Positions 14,680 to 25,830 of a DNA stretch of 64,000 nucleotides are shown here, in pieces. The notes beneath the pieces were generated by a model. The model was not told the DNA's origin. It did not search any database and saw only the letters and a list, made by a program, of their open reading frames with translations. Every line of letters begins with the position of its first letter. The first letter of the stretch is position 1. This DNA is from Zhengitettix transpicula (taxonomy: Eukaryota; Arthropoda; Insecta; Orthoptera; Tetrigidae), in NCBI GenBank assembly GCA_037074705.1, contig CM073590.1, positions 207,496,746 to 207,560,745 of the forward strand. The letters run 5' to 3'. A program made the translations under genes and the position numbers.

Positions 14680-15860
14680 CTAGCTGAGAGCCGGAGTTGC
14701 CCGGGTATTTATTTAAAATAACTCGGAGTAGGAATTGATTCGATACTGAGCTCTTGGTAAACATTTCATTTAACCAGCATCAAAAGCGCCAGTGTTTGGA
14801 CATTTACACCTTTACATTCCCCTCCCCGACCTAACCCCTCGGCATTTAACTTCAAGTAAACCATGATGATTAACGGGAATTCTCCTACTGCATAAAATAA
14901 GTGTCAAAAAAGTCACGACGGTTTAAAACAGCAAAAAATATTCGCAAACTTAATGAAGTCTAAAACTACTCCCGGTACCTTAAAGGAATAAAGAAATACA
15001 ACCTTTAACTAAATAGAGACCAAAATATAGCTGGTACCTTAAGAAAATAAAAAAAATTGCCCGGTAACTTAAGAGGGTCAAAACAACTACGGGTAACCTT
15101 TTGTCAACCACGTCGATGAAAATAAAATTTCATTAACCACCATGGTTAATGCGAGAATTCAATTCAGCGACTCCTATAACCCCGGAATCGACACTAATAA
15201 CGGTTATTTTGCATTTATTTTTATGTACATCGCGTCCACCACTACCCGTACGGTTTTTTGGAAGACACTTAAAAATTCTAGAATGACACCGAAATCGTTT
15301 GACTTGACGCTAATAGATGTGATAAGAGTGTCTTAACCACTCAGTGTTTTTTCCTTGGTCGTAAGTAATATGTGTATAAAGTTGATTACAAATTGGTCTA
15401 CAGATATGAGATTGTAAACGGAAATTTGCATACCCCTTCCATGCCCACTCCTAGGGCTGAACTACATCTTAATCAGTATGGTAAATGTCAGAATTACACT
15501 CATTAACATCTATAACCCTGGATTTTACACCAATCTCGGTTGTTTCGCTTTTTTTGTGTAGCGGCCTTCCACTCCCTCCCTCAGCGGTGATGACTTCCCA
15601 AGCTGTACGGGGTTGAAATTAATAGTTTCTTCTTCAGATGTTTTAGTGTATAAAGTAAATATTCGACGCTAAAATCGGCTATTTTTAGCATGATTTTAAA
15701 TTTCATTCCCGTTCACCCCTTTCGAGTTTCCTAACGCATCGAAAGGCCTACAGAAATCTTAGCGAGGGTTCGCACAACAACTCACCAAAGCTTCAGCGCA
15801 ATCGGATGAATGGTTTAGGAGCGTATAGGGGACACACACACATTCATTATATATAGAGAT
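14680..15860 (+). repeat. CTAGCTG-type repeat, copy 2 (about 1.2 kb)
   Basis: Starts ctagctgagagccggagttg. It contains repeated internal modules ("cgactcctataaccccgg" near 15167 and "ctataaccctggatttta" near 15510) and ends with gcgcaatcggatgaatgg, an ACACAC run and attatatatagag. No intact frame; an old non-autonomous or 5'-truncated copy. Confidence 0.6.
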
Positions 15861-17869
15861 TTAAAAAACTTTTTGGGTTTCCAACAAGGTCATTTCATTA
15901 GGTAACTTGCTCTGTCATCATCTGCGCATTAATGTCGGTTTCCTTGTGAAAACATTATTATTAGTGCCTAAATCATATATATTACTTTTTCGTGGATCGT
16001 TAGACTTAAACGAAACTGAATGCTCCCACTCTTTAATCGACGAAGTGTCACGTCGAATTGTTTGCATAGACCATGGCTTGAGGATTATAATAAGCTTCTT
16101 CTATATATTTTAATATAATATTATAGTTTTATCTGTACTTTGCTTAGAATCGAGTGAATTTAGTTTTAAGTATGTTTCATTGCATTAGGGAATCTGAAAC
16201 CGATTTAATATAAATTCCTGTCCGCCACGCTGACTTTATTCGCTTTTCTCAAGGAAACGGTCGGATCGACTTTGTCGAGCCTGAACTGTTATTTATTAAA
16301 TTACCATCCGTCGTCGGCAATCAAAATGTCGGACGTTCCAAGAACTTTATTTGGTTCGATTTTCCTAAGGAAAATATCAAGGAATTTTTTTTAAGCAGTA
16401 GCAAACTGTGAGACTAAACTATGAGACTATATGGCGAGTTCATTATTTTTTGGCTGGGATTGTTATACGATTTACTGAAAAATGGTTGGCCTGGTTTGCT
16501 CTAAAGCTGCAAATATCTCAGGGTATCTTAAATTGTCATACACAATTTGAAAAATTATAACTGAAAATTCAGTCCGCCCAACTAACATTTATTCTTTAAA
16601 GGACATATGTTGGTAAATAAACACAATCTTTATTGTCAAGAGAAGATAGCTGCACAATAATCCAACAAAAAGTATTAAATAAAAAAATAGTTACTGGAAC
16701 AACGAGAAGCAAGTAACGCGCTAAATACACGTACAGACATCGTATTTAAATATTTGTCTACAGCTAACAGGAAAATTAACATTGTTTTTATTCTGGAATG
16801 ACGGACGGACACCCGGATACTCTAAAATTCAATTATCGAGCCGGTTCTGACTTTTTATATCGTAAGAGTAGAAAAATATAATTTTTACACTAATATATGG
16901 GACAAATAATGATGCTCTTTGTAGCAAAATGAGAAAACCTAGAAAATAGACTATAAAACAAATGTATTTTATAATATATTGTAGATTTCAAAATATAAAA
17001 CGAAAATATTAGAAAAGTTAAAACTCTCCACGTTGGGCGCCAAATTTTATGGTATACTGAAAATAATGGTAAAATTCCAGAACGTTGTGGCGCCAAATTA
17101 TGTGGTATACACAATATAAAAGGAAATTAATAATAATAAAATTCCAGCACGTTAGAACAATCAAATTATATAATAATATACCAAATATAAAAGGAAACAA
17201 AGGAAGGAAGTTTACGGGATTTTAAGTTGAATTTAAATCAAAGTTTTAAGAAAAGATTATTTAATTTTATTTTTATTTACGATGAAATCTTTACATTTTA
17301 TATTTTTAAATAAATGCCTCAGCTTTCACGAGAATATAAATTACTGGGTCGCTTATAGAGACTGATAAAGTCAGTGATTTGCAATTTTCATCAAGTTACA
17401 AAAACAAAATATGAATTTAATTTACAATAACAAATTTCATACAAATAATCTAACAACAACAAAAACTATAGAAATCTGATAAAACTATTTGAATCTGGCG
17501 ATAAACGATATTTACGTAAAGGTTTACAAAATTTACATTTTTACATACCATTTTGTTCAGAGCTGCTCTGGATTGTGCACTCGGGATTATTTGAATTTTT
17601 AATGGAACTATATTTTTATTGACAGGCCATAGCACTGATTTTATATTTTTCACACTTCGTCGTAACACTTTCGGCGCCTTTCTATTTTACTGCAGTACGT
17701 ATCATCATACTCGGTTTTCAGTGGAAAATCTCTTTAATAAGCTGATATATTCAGATTATGTTTTGATGAAATCGGCCACCATTGGCCTGTTCGCCACATC
17801 ACACTGCTCCAGCTCCCAGAACACACATGACTCACTGTCTGTCTCTCTTACTCCTCTCGTCAGGCCCTC
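15861..17869. other. AT-rich DNA, no gene seen
   Basis: Two related blocks, ggcgccaaattttatggtat near 17037 and ggcgccaaattatgtggtat near 17090, form a short degenerate direct repeat. Nothing coding is supported. Confidence 0.5.
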
Positions 17870-18040
17870 CTGTACGCTTTTCGACAATACACCGTAGCAA
17901 CAATTATAGTCTCTGCATTCTTGCGCTAACACAATGCTGTTTTTTTACAATGCTCGGCCTCAAAGTTGCGCAGCCAATAATTAAAGAAACAATTTAAATA
18001 AAAAAATTTCATTACACATTGGTAATCTCTACATATAGAC
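17870..18040 (+). repeat. Family B repeat arm, copy 1
   Basis: Shares tgtacgcttttcgacaata, tctctgcattcttgcg, tttacaatgctcggcctcaa and cattacacattggtaatctc in order with copies at 30.3 and 31.5 kb. Only one arm is present here, with no (TA)n centre. Confidence 0.7.
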
Positions 18041-18349
18041 ACTTAAAAACGTTATGGCAATTCATTTTTTTTAAACAAACATTGCGTGTGACTTCGCTCC
18101 GGAAGACGTCTTAGTGGGAATCTCTTTGAAACTGCAATGAAAAGACTGTGACGTAGGTAGGCTTGCGGCAATTAGGCTACAAGATACTAGACGTAAAGCA
18201 AAGAAAGGCTTTTGAGGAGTATATGGCGACCTCTCTCTGACATACTGTTGAAGAATTTAAGATGAGAATACACGTTCTTCAAAGTAGCTGATCCCGTTTT
18301 CACCATAGCCCATTATGGCAGTAGGTCTATCTGTCCGGATCCATGATTA

Positions 18350-18672
18350 TAAGTTTTTTTGATTTTTAATTTATTGTTTACAGTCGCGTCAACATAAAAG
18401 TCATTGGCGACTTACCATAGCTACTACATGCAATTATTAAAATTAGTTCATAAAAACTTCTTAGTCTCAGATTAATTGTCTATTTAGATTAGATCTTGAA
18501 TGCCGATTTCCTTACTAAACTTTAGTAGGTTATTTATTGCCGCTCCTGAGGTACATCTAGTGTATTTCTGAATTGTGGCTTTTCTAGTCCTGTCGTGCTT
18601 TGTGCAGTCGTAGAGGATATGCTGGATCGTCAGGGCAGATTTATATAATATAGTAATACAGGTTGCGGTGAC
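18350..18672 (-). mobile_element. Non-LTR retrotransposon (LINE) remnant, ORF2 C-terminus and 3' tail
   Basis: The minus strand from 18672 to the stop at 18486-18484 gives 62 residues containing LTIQHILYDCTKHDRTRK, the HIL-X2-C...R pattern found at the C-terminus of Jockey/I-like LINE ORF2 proteins. A partner Cys expected just upstream is replaced. A stop precedes the fragment, so it is dead. After the stop, about 130 bp lead to an A-rich tail (aataaattaaaaatcaaaaa) near 18355. Confidence 0.7.
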
Positions 18673-18902
18673 CTAGAAAATATATATGAGTGCGTGAGGT
18701 TATAATGGAGAGTTCTTAACCTAGCAACAACCACCTGCTGTCTTCGTGACAAATTGCCAGAGTAGGATATTTCCTTGAAGTTATTTTTGCCCAATAATGA
18801 AATATATTAGTCCATATTGTTCTGATATAACTGTCATATAATATATTTTATAAAAAAACCTATACTTGAAATAACATTTTAGGCGTTGTCTTAATTTATA
18901 AT

Positions 18903-19470
18903 CTACCTGGGTGCGTAGGCGTTGCGCGGGTTGTCATAATTAAACTCAGCGGCAGGAAAATTATTTCGTATAGAGAATAGGTATTAGTGGTACTCCGGAT
19001 TAGACTCCATATCGGTTGTTTTTGAATGCTTTATGTAACGCTCCTCCTCATCCATGTGTAAAGGAGCTCCCCATGCCGAAAGGGGTTGAAATTACACACA
19101 AAAATATCTATCTCATTGAAAAATTTTGTTTCCTGCGAAAATATCGGCCGTTTCTACACGTTTGAAAAAAAAGTGGAAGACGTGTCTTACCCGCACAGTG
19201 TTTGTTTCCGGTTCGAAAGGAACACAAAAATATCTATCTCATTGAAAAATTTTGTTTCCTGCGAAAATATCGACCGTTTCAACACGTTTGAAAAAAGAGT
19301 GGTAGACGTGTCTTACCCGCACAGTGTTTGTTTCCGGTTCGAATGGAACACGTGTACTAAATTTAGTCAATTTAGCTCCACGGGAGTAGATTTGTACGCG
19401 GAACATACGTACACTACCAAACGTACAGTCTATTTTATTTAACAGAAGATAAATTTAATTTTGTTAGTTT
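18903..19470 (+). repeat. CTAGCTG-type repeat, copy 3
   Basis: Starts ctgggtgcgtaggcgttgcg and continues with ttcgtatagagaatagg and ggggttgaaatta modules shared with other copies. It includes the 126-bp tandem pair at 19096-19347. A related fragment follows at about 20095-20440. Confidence 0.5.
19096..19347 (+). repeat. 126-bp tandem duplication (two units)
   Basis: Units start at 19096 and 19222 (acacaaaaatatctatctca) and are near-identical over 126 bp. Because 126 is a multiple of three, one frame reads both units as a repeated 42-residue peptide. I regard that as a coincidence of unit length in a non-coding repeat. Confidence 0.85.
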
Positions 19471-20094
19471 TAGTTACGTAATTTCACCATATAAGTATTG
19501 CATTAAGTACGCCTACCGAGAAACCATAATAGGGCAGAAGAGTCAGGAGACCGCGATTTGATTCAAATATTGCTGTCAAATAATGTGAAACCATAAAATG
19601 TCGATTTATGGAGAAATAAAAAATTTTCGAAGAAAAATAATCATTTGATTAAATGATTGTTTAATTGCCGCGGATTTGGACAGATTCTCCAAGTAGTCGA
19701 TGAACACGAACGAACTTGATCGTAGCTGTTATTGTTTCTTTAGTTTTAATTCACGTGTTTGATAACTATTTATAATTAATAATATTTAAATCCCATTGAT
19801 CGTCTTTATCTGTAACGCATTTGTTATAAGTTTATATTTTGATTTCGTAACAGACAAAACGTGCTGCTTAAAAAAATCCTCTAGTGTTGCCCAGAAAGAG
19901 CGTGTAATTTCGTAAAACCCGGAGTTCATTATCAATTTCTTGCAGCTTTATTTTGGACGTCTGGAAACAAGGATCCTTGACACATCGCCACAAAAAACTA
20001 GCTGCATGCGGATATGGAACAGGCCAGTCTGTCCTCGCCGCGGGATTGCACCGTGTATTTAATTTTTTTCTCAGTTATTCAGGGGAATTCTTTC

Positions 20095-20440
20095 GTATAG
20101 AGAATAAGTGGTATTTTTTAATTCCAATTTGGGATTCATTTCCATGAAACTTATCAGCAGTTTTAGCTGTCAGTATATAAAGGCCTATTAAAACTCGTGC
20201 TGCATTATCACGATCAATCTGTGGCTCCTCATTTCACTTGCTTATACATTAACTGCTTTGTTATAAACGCTGTATTAATTTTTTATTGAATTATTTCCAC
20301 AACCATCTCTTTGGGCTGAACTTCAAATTAACCAGCATTGAGTATATAATAATTGAAACTCAGCGATTCATATAACCCTGAACTCGACATCAATCTCGAT
20401 TGTTTATGCATTATTTTTATTTAACGCCCTCAGGGTGCTA
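20095..20440 (+). repeat. CTAGCTG-type repeat fragment
   Basis: Contains ttcgtatagagaataagtgg and cctgaactcgacatcaatct, the same modules as the 14.7 and 18.9 kb copies. 5' and 3' ends unclear. Confidence 0.4.
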
Positions 20441-21099
20441 ATTTTCTCTTAATCTAAATAAAACTAAAATCTTTAACTTAACTTCAAACACAAACAGCTT
20501 AACTCCTAATTCGGCACGCACCTTTTCTTGGTCTGTTGGTTGACAAAAAATTGAAATGGAATCGGGACACCTTAGCAAAATTTGCTTCACATTAAAATGA
20601 TATACCATGCATATTTTCATTCTTTCATGTCTTACGTTGTAGAAAACGGCGGTCGTTCACATCACACGTTTCAAAATTTAAAAAAGAATCATATCGGGTT
20701 GTAATGCCAGTCGCAAGCCTTTGTTTCGGAAACTTGGGATTTTAACATTGCCCTGTACGTATATTATACAAATGTTTAACTGTGTCTGGAGAAACTTCAA
20801 TTTATATGCCCTAAACGGAGCAAATCATTTATACAACACTACAAATTTCTCTGATTTCCGCATTGAAAACATCGCCTAAGCCTTTTTTAATCAAGTATTC
20901 TATGCAATAGAAGAAATAAAAACTTTAACTTTACAAAATTTATTTATAAAGAATTGTAAATCTTTGAAGTTAATGGTGGATATTACACGCTGAAAGAGTT
21001 CGTAGATAGAAAGGACAGATTAGATCCTCTTTAATAAAATAGTTTTGGTATCCTATCAAGTTATGCTATTATTTCACGATTAAAATATTTTCTTTTTCA

Positions 21100-21345
21100 T
21101 GTTCGACGGGGTTCGAAGTACGATTTGCTGTTGAAAACTCCGCCTAAAGAAAATTTAAGATTAATATAGTTATAATTATGTCTTTAACATTGTTTTAAAT
21201 TATATTTTTTTTTGTTAAGTACAATGTTTGTTTTTTTAAACTTTATAACTGTAATATTTTATTTTTTTCTTGTAATATTATATTATGGCGTACCCTATGT
21301 CCTCGACCGAGGACTAATTCAATGAATAATTATAAATAAATAAAA
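21100..21345 (+). mobile_element. LINE-like 3' tail
   Basis: T-rich DNA ending with cctcgaccgaggactaattc and aataattataaataaataaaatgg. A short GTCCTCGAC...GAGGAC hairpin followed by a simple (AAAT)n tail is typical of the 3' ends of Jockey-like LINEs. No coding remnant found upstream. Confidence 0.35.
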
Positions 21346-21439
21346 TGGCGTATTAACCCTACAGTGTCTATTCGCGGATCGTAAGAAACGTGTATGAAGT
21401 TAGGTTGAAAATGTTCCACGCATTGAATTTTGTATCCAT

Positions 21440-21442
<3 letters not shown>

Positions 21443-21500
<58 letters not shown>
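21443..21500 (+). repeat. Compound microsatellite (AC)n(AT)n
   Basis: An uninterrupted ACACAC run is followed directly by a TATATA run. Confidence 0.95.
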
Positions 21501-21503
<3 letters not shown>

Positions 21504-21929
21504 AATTAGAAAAATTCTGACAATTTAACAAATGGTATTTATTCTCAAAAGGTTTTATGAACATCATATTATATTAAGAGTGACATTAACAACCATCCCA
21601 GGATAAACTTATTGGTTTCTGAAACTGTCCAGTTTAGAAACATTTGAAATATAAAAGCACCAAACTTACAGAACGCGACACAAACCCATTATGTAAATCT
21701 GGCGAGATGACTTCTGAGTTTGCCGTTTGTAGATGTTGTTTTGTATTTTTTTATTATGATTAGTAAAATTGACTCTTAGTTCGAAGACTTCACAGATGTA
21801 AATACTTTTATTATGTTAAATTATCACAACTTGTAAATATTTAACATGTAAACTGGCGCTCTTGGATATGACCCTTGACATTCCAAGTTAGAGACGAGAG
21901 AAACTGACTAACTTGTTTACAACATATTA

Positions 21930-22440
21930 ACGAAGGTTAGCCGGCATGATGGTTGGGATCGATCTGATCATCGGGGAAACTTCGTGTTATGAAATGCATT
22001 AAAGAGGTTATGGGGAAGATGGTAAGAACGGATATTTAGGGAGTATGTAGTGTGTTGGTAGGTGGGGTTTAGAGTTAGGTAATTTCGGAGTGATTTAGGG
22101 GGAGGATTATTTAAATTGGGAGTTTACGTTTTAATTTAAGGTTTCGTGAAGGAGGGGGCGGTTTACTGTGGAAGAGCTCAATGGTTGGATTTCGATGGTT
22201 GATGGAGATATTTATTAGGGACTTGGTGGATTTATGAATTATTGTAAGAAATAGGGGAATTTCATGGTCTTTGTGGATAACCGAGTTGCGAAAAAACTAG
22301 GGGTAATTTCAGATTAAACGTAGAATTTTGTTTGGTTTGGTTTGTATTTTGTTGGAGTGGGCATAGGCAGTGGATCCTAATATGGCACATGAGTGCGGCC
22401 ATATGGGGTGGATGATTGATAGATAGAGAAGAAATGGAAA
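21930..22440. other. G/T-rich, C-poor stretch
   Basis: The plus strand is strikingly rich in G and T with few C for about 500 bp (for example gttggtaggtggggtttaga near 22052). No frame is recognisable. Confidence 0.5.
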
Positions 22441-23340
22441 TTATTTACCCGTGTGAAAGCGTCGTCAAACGTCAGAAATAATCCCATTGTCGACCAGTCA
22501 CATTTTCGTTATCCCCTTTATAGTATCATTATCAAATAAAACGGAAACGTAATTACTTAATTCTGCACAGGGAAGTATTAACGCTAGAGGACGGAAATGC
22601 AAAATTGATAACAAAACCACAACTGAAGCAAATTTTTTTTAATTAATTTGCGGCGTGCTGAAATCATGTCTGCGTAAAAAAATCTGTATGAATTTTGCAT
22701 TGTAAATGTAATATTCCTTATCGGCAAGTTGATCATCACATTGGACGATCTCAATTGTTTCAATATTATTACAATAATTTTTCAACTCACTCTAAAAAAG
22801 TGGCTAGTCGAGACGAATCTTATTGTTTATGCAACTATTAAACGGTTGGCAGTTTTAAATTTTGGAAAATGTGAATATTGAGGACTGTTTTTCTGCTGAT
22901 ATTGACATTATTACTCTGCGGAATTGATTATTTTTTTCATTCACAAAGCAATAGACTTCAATTAAAGAAGATGTCAAAGGCAGCTTGAGTACAAAAATTT
23001 GCGCGCTCTGTTGTTACAGTACAGTTCCTGTCACAAGCTGACATTACTGAGCGGGTTCTTGTCATCTGTGGATCAGACATGTCGGAAGTACGACGTTCTT
23101 GAGGGACACGTCAACATTTTTTACCATATTAAAAACTTGAGCTCCAGAGGCAAACGCGCTCGTAAAAAGGTCGACAAACCAGTTATCAATAATATAACTT
23201 TCACAATTAATAATTGAAATAAATATATATTTTGACAAAAATAAATCTAAAATGCAAACGGAATGGATTCTTCTTCAATGTAACCAATGAAGTTAATAAG
23301 TTTTAATTTATAATGCCTAATTTAATTAAATAATTTTTTT

Positions 23341-23829
23341 AGAGCAACAGGCTGCGTGAAGTAATCCACTTGGTGGCAACTCTCCTTTAATAGAATAGGA
23401 AGGTATTTAAAAGGGAGGATGCGGTATGGAGGAGGAAGAATAGCCAAGGGTTAACTAGGGCCCCGGGGCTATAGTTTAAGGATCCTACCCTGCATTCGTC
23501 TAAAAGTAATGCAGAACAAACCCTAGAAAACTTGCATCAGGTAGGTCGGGCATCGGATATGTGTCTGACGCCCTTACGAGGGCAGGAGAGGGATTGGCTG
23601 TGAGGACGCAGCATTCCCTTTTCCGTACCCAGACCTGTTTGGAAGCCAGCTAGCCAACTGTTCCAATGGGAACAGCGAACAGCACTTACCGTATGCCCAA
23701 CGTCTGTGACCCCAGAACAAACACCTCTCAAAACTGATTGCGGTGCTTCGGCTTGTGGAAACCTTAGTTTAAAAAAACGGAGAAGAGAAGGCATCCCCAA
23801 AAGTAGCCTCCTCCATAGTGCTCGGGGAA
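23341..23829 (-). mobile_element. Family A non-autonomous retroelement-like repeat, copy 1
   Basis: A unit of about 490 bp, read on the plus strand from gcaacaggctgcgtg to ctcggggaat. All copies carry a T-rich run next to the aacaggctac end, that is, an A-rich 3' end if transcribed from the minus strand. Family A has no recognisable tRNA A/B boxes. Open frames inside it differ from copy to copy. Confidence 0.7.
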
Positions 23830-23857
23830 TTTTATTTTTTTATTTTTTATTTTTTTT

Positions 23858-24382
23858 AGGGTAACAGGCTACATGAGGGTGATCCACATTGGGCAACTCC
23901 CCTTTAATAGCATAGGAAGGGATTTGAAAGGGGGGATGCGGAAGGGTAGAGGAAGGTAGCCAAGGGTTACTAGGGCCCCCGGGCTATATTTTAAGGATCC
24001 CACCCGGCATTTGCCTAAAGAAATGCAGGGAAAACCATAGAAAAACCTGCATCGGGTAGGTCGGGCACTGGGTACTTGTCCCACGCCCTTCCGATAGCGG
24101 GAGAGGAGTTTGCTGTGGGGACGCAGCATTCCCTTCTCCGTGCCTCGACCAGTTTAGGAGACAGCTGGCCGTCTATTCCAATGGGAATAGCGAACAACTC
24201 TTACCGTATGACCCCGGAACATACACCTCTCAAAACAGGCCGAGGTGCCTCGGCTTGTGGGAACCTTAGTTCAAAAACGGAGAGGAAAAGGCATACCAAA
24301 AGGTAGCCCCTTCGTATCTGTCCTAAAAGGTTCTGCCTGCGAGAGAACATCCCTCGCAGGTTAGTTTTTAGTACTCGGGGAA
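23858..24382 (-). mobile_element. Family A repeat, copy 2
   Basis: About 525 bp, closely similar to copies 1 and 3. On the minus strand its 5' end has the hairpin CCTGCGAG...CTCGCAGG. Its 3' end abuts an A-rich run (T-rich on the plus strand at 23830-23857) that separates it from copy 1. Confidence 0.75.
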
Positions 24383-24409
24383 ATTTTTATTTTATTTTTT
24401 TTATTTTTT

Positions 24410-24937
24410 AGGGCAACAGGCTACATGAGGGTGATCCACATTGGGCAACTCCCCTTTAATAGCATAGGAAGGGATTAGAAAGGGGGGATGTGGAAGGGTA
24501 TAGGAAGGTAGCCAAGGGTTAACTAGGGCCCCCGGGCTATGGTTTAAGGATCCTACTCGGCATTCGCCTAAAGAAATGCAGGGAAAACCCTAGAAAAACC
24601 TGCATCGGGTAGGTCGGGCATTGGGTACTTGTCCCACGCCCTTCCGATAGCGGGAGAGGAGTTTGCTGTGGGGACGCAGCTTACCCCTCGCCATGCCTTG
24701 GCCTGTTTAGGAGGCAGCTGGCCGACTATTCCAATAGGAATAGCGGACAACTCTTGCCGTATGCCCAAGGTCTGCGACCCCGGAACATACACCTCTCAAA
24801 ACAGACCCAGGTGCCTCGACATGTGGGAACCTTAGTTCAAAAAAAGCAGAGAGATGTGAGGACATCCCCATAGTTAGCCCCCGGAAGGTTCACCTGCGAG
24901 AAATCCTCTCGCAGGCTTACTTAGCCTCTCGGGGAAA
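24410..24937 (-). mobile_element. Family A repeat, copy 3
   Basis: About 528 bp, head-to-tail with copy 2 across a T-rich spacer. The 5' hairpin is kept (cctgcgagaaatcctctcgcagg region near 24893) although the loop differs from copy 2. Confidence 0.75.
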
Positions 24938-25179
24938 TTATACATTGGAAGTTTAAAGTAATTCATAATTACGTGAACGCCGTTAATCGGTCGTTACTAT
25001 TTGCGAGTTTTTCTTTATAACTGCGAGACTCAACAGTAAGTTGATTTGAGCTCCAATATTGAATCAGAAAATACAAAGAAAACATAAAAAAACAAGAGGT
25101 CAAACTTTTTTAAACTTATATTTCAGAGCCCTCGTCATGCGAACTATTCCTGGAGTGTCCGCGTTCGATGACGGACATA

Positions 25180-25295
25180 CTTCGACTTGTGGGAACCTTA
25201 GTTGAAAAACTTAGAGAGGAAAAGCAATCCCCAAAGATAGCACTCTCCGTCTTTCCAGAAAGTTTCTGCCTGCGAGAGAACAGTTCTCAAAGACT
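25180..25295 (-). mobile_element. Family A fragment
   Basis: Only the hairpin-proximal part remains (ttcgacttgtgggaacctta to ctgcgagagaacagttctca), with the second hairpin strand decayed, ending in a poly-C tract at about 25300-25311. Confidence 0.65.
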
Positions 25296-25320
25296 ATTCC
25301 CCCCCCCCCCATAATATTTT

Positions 25321-25830
25321 AGGATAACAGGCTACATGAGGGTAATCCACATGGTGGCAACTCTATTTTAATAGCGTAGGAAGTCACTTGAAAGGGGGGA
25401 AGGTAGCCAAGGGTTAACTAGGGCCCCCGGGCTATAGCTTAAGGATCCTACCTGGCATTCGTCTAAAAGTAATGCAGGAGAAACCCTAGAAAACCTGCAT
25501 CACGTAGGTCGGGAATTGGGCACTTGTTCTACGCCCTTCCGATGGCGGGAGAGGAGTTTTCTGTGGGGACGCAGCATTCCGTTTTCCCTGCCTCGACAAG
25601 TTTAGGAGGCAGCTGGCCGACTGTTCTGATGGGAACAGCGAACAACTCTTACCGTATTCCAAAGGTCTGTGACCCCGGAACATACACCTTGCAAAACAGC
25701 TGAGGTGCGTCGGCTTGTGGGAACCTTAGTTGAAAATTGGAGAGAGGAAAAGGCATCCCCAAATGTAGCCCCTTCCTCTCTCTCCTACAAGGTTCTACCT
25801 GCGAGAGAATATCCCTCGCAGGCCTAACCC
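25321..25830 (-). mobile_element. Family A repeat, copy 4
   Basis: Full-length copy of about 510 bp. The hairpin cctgcgag...ctcgcagg is intact near 25798-25822. Separated from copy 3 by about 240 bp of unrelated DNA and the fragment at 25180-25295. Confidence 0.75.

Noticed and set aside
19086..19442. 118-codon frame with an internal 42-residue repeat
   Set aside because: Arises from a 126-bp tandem duplication inside a degenerate interspersed repeat; no known protein.
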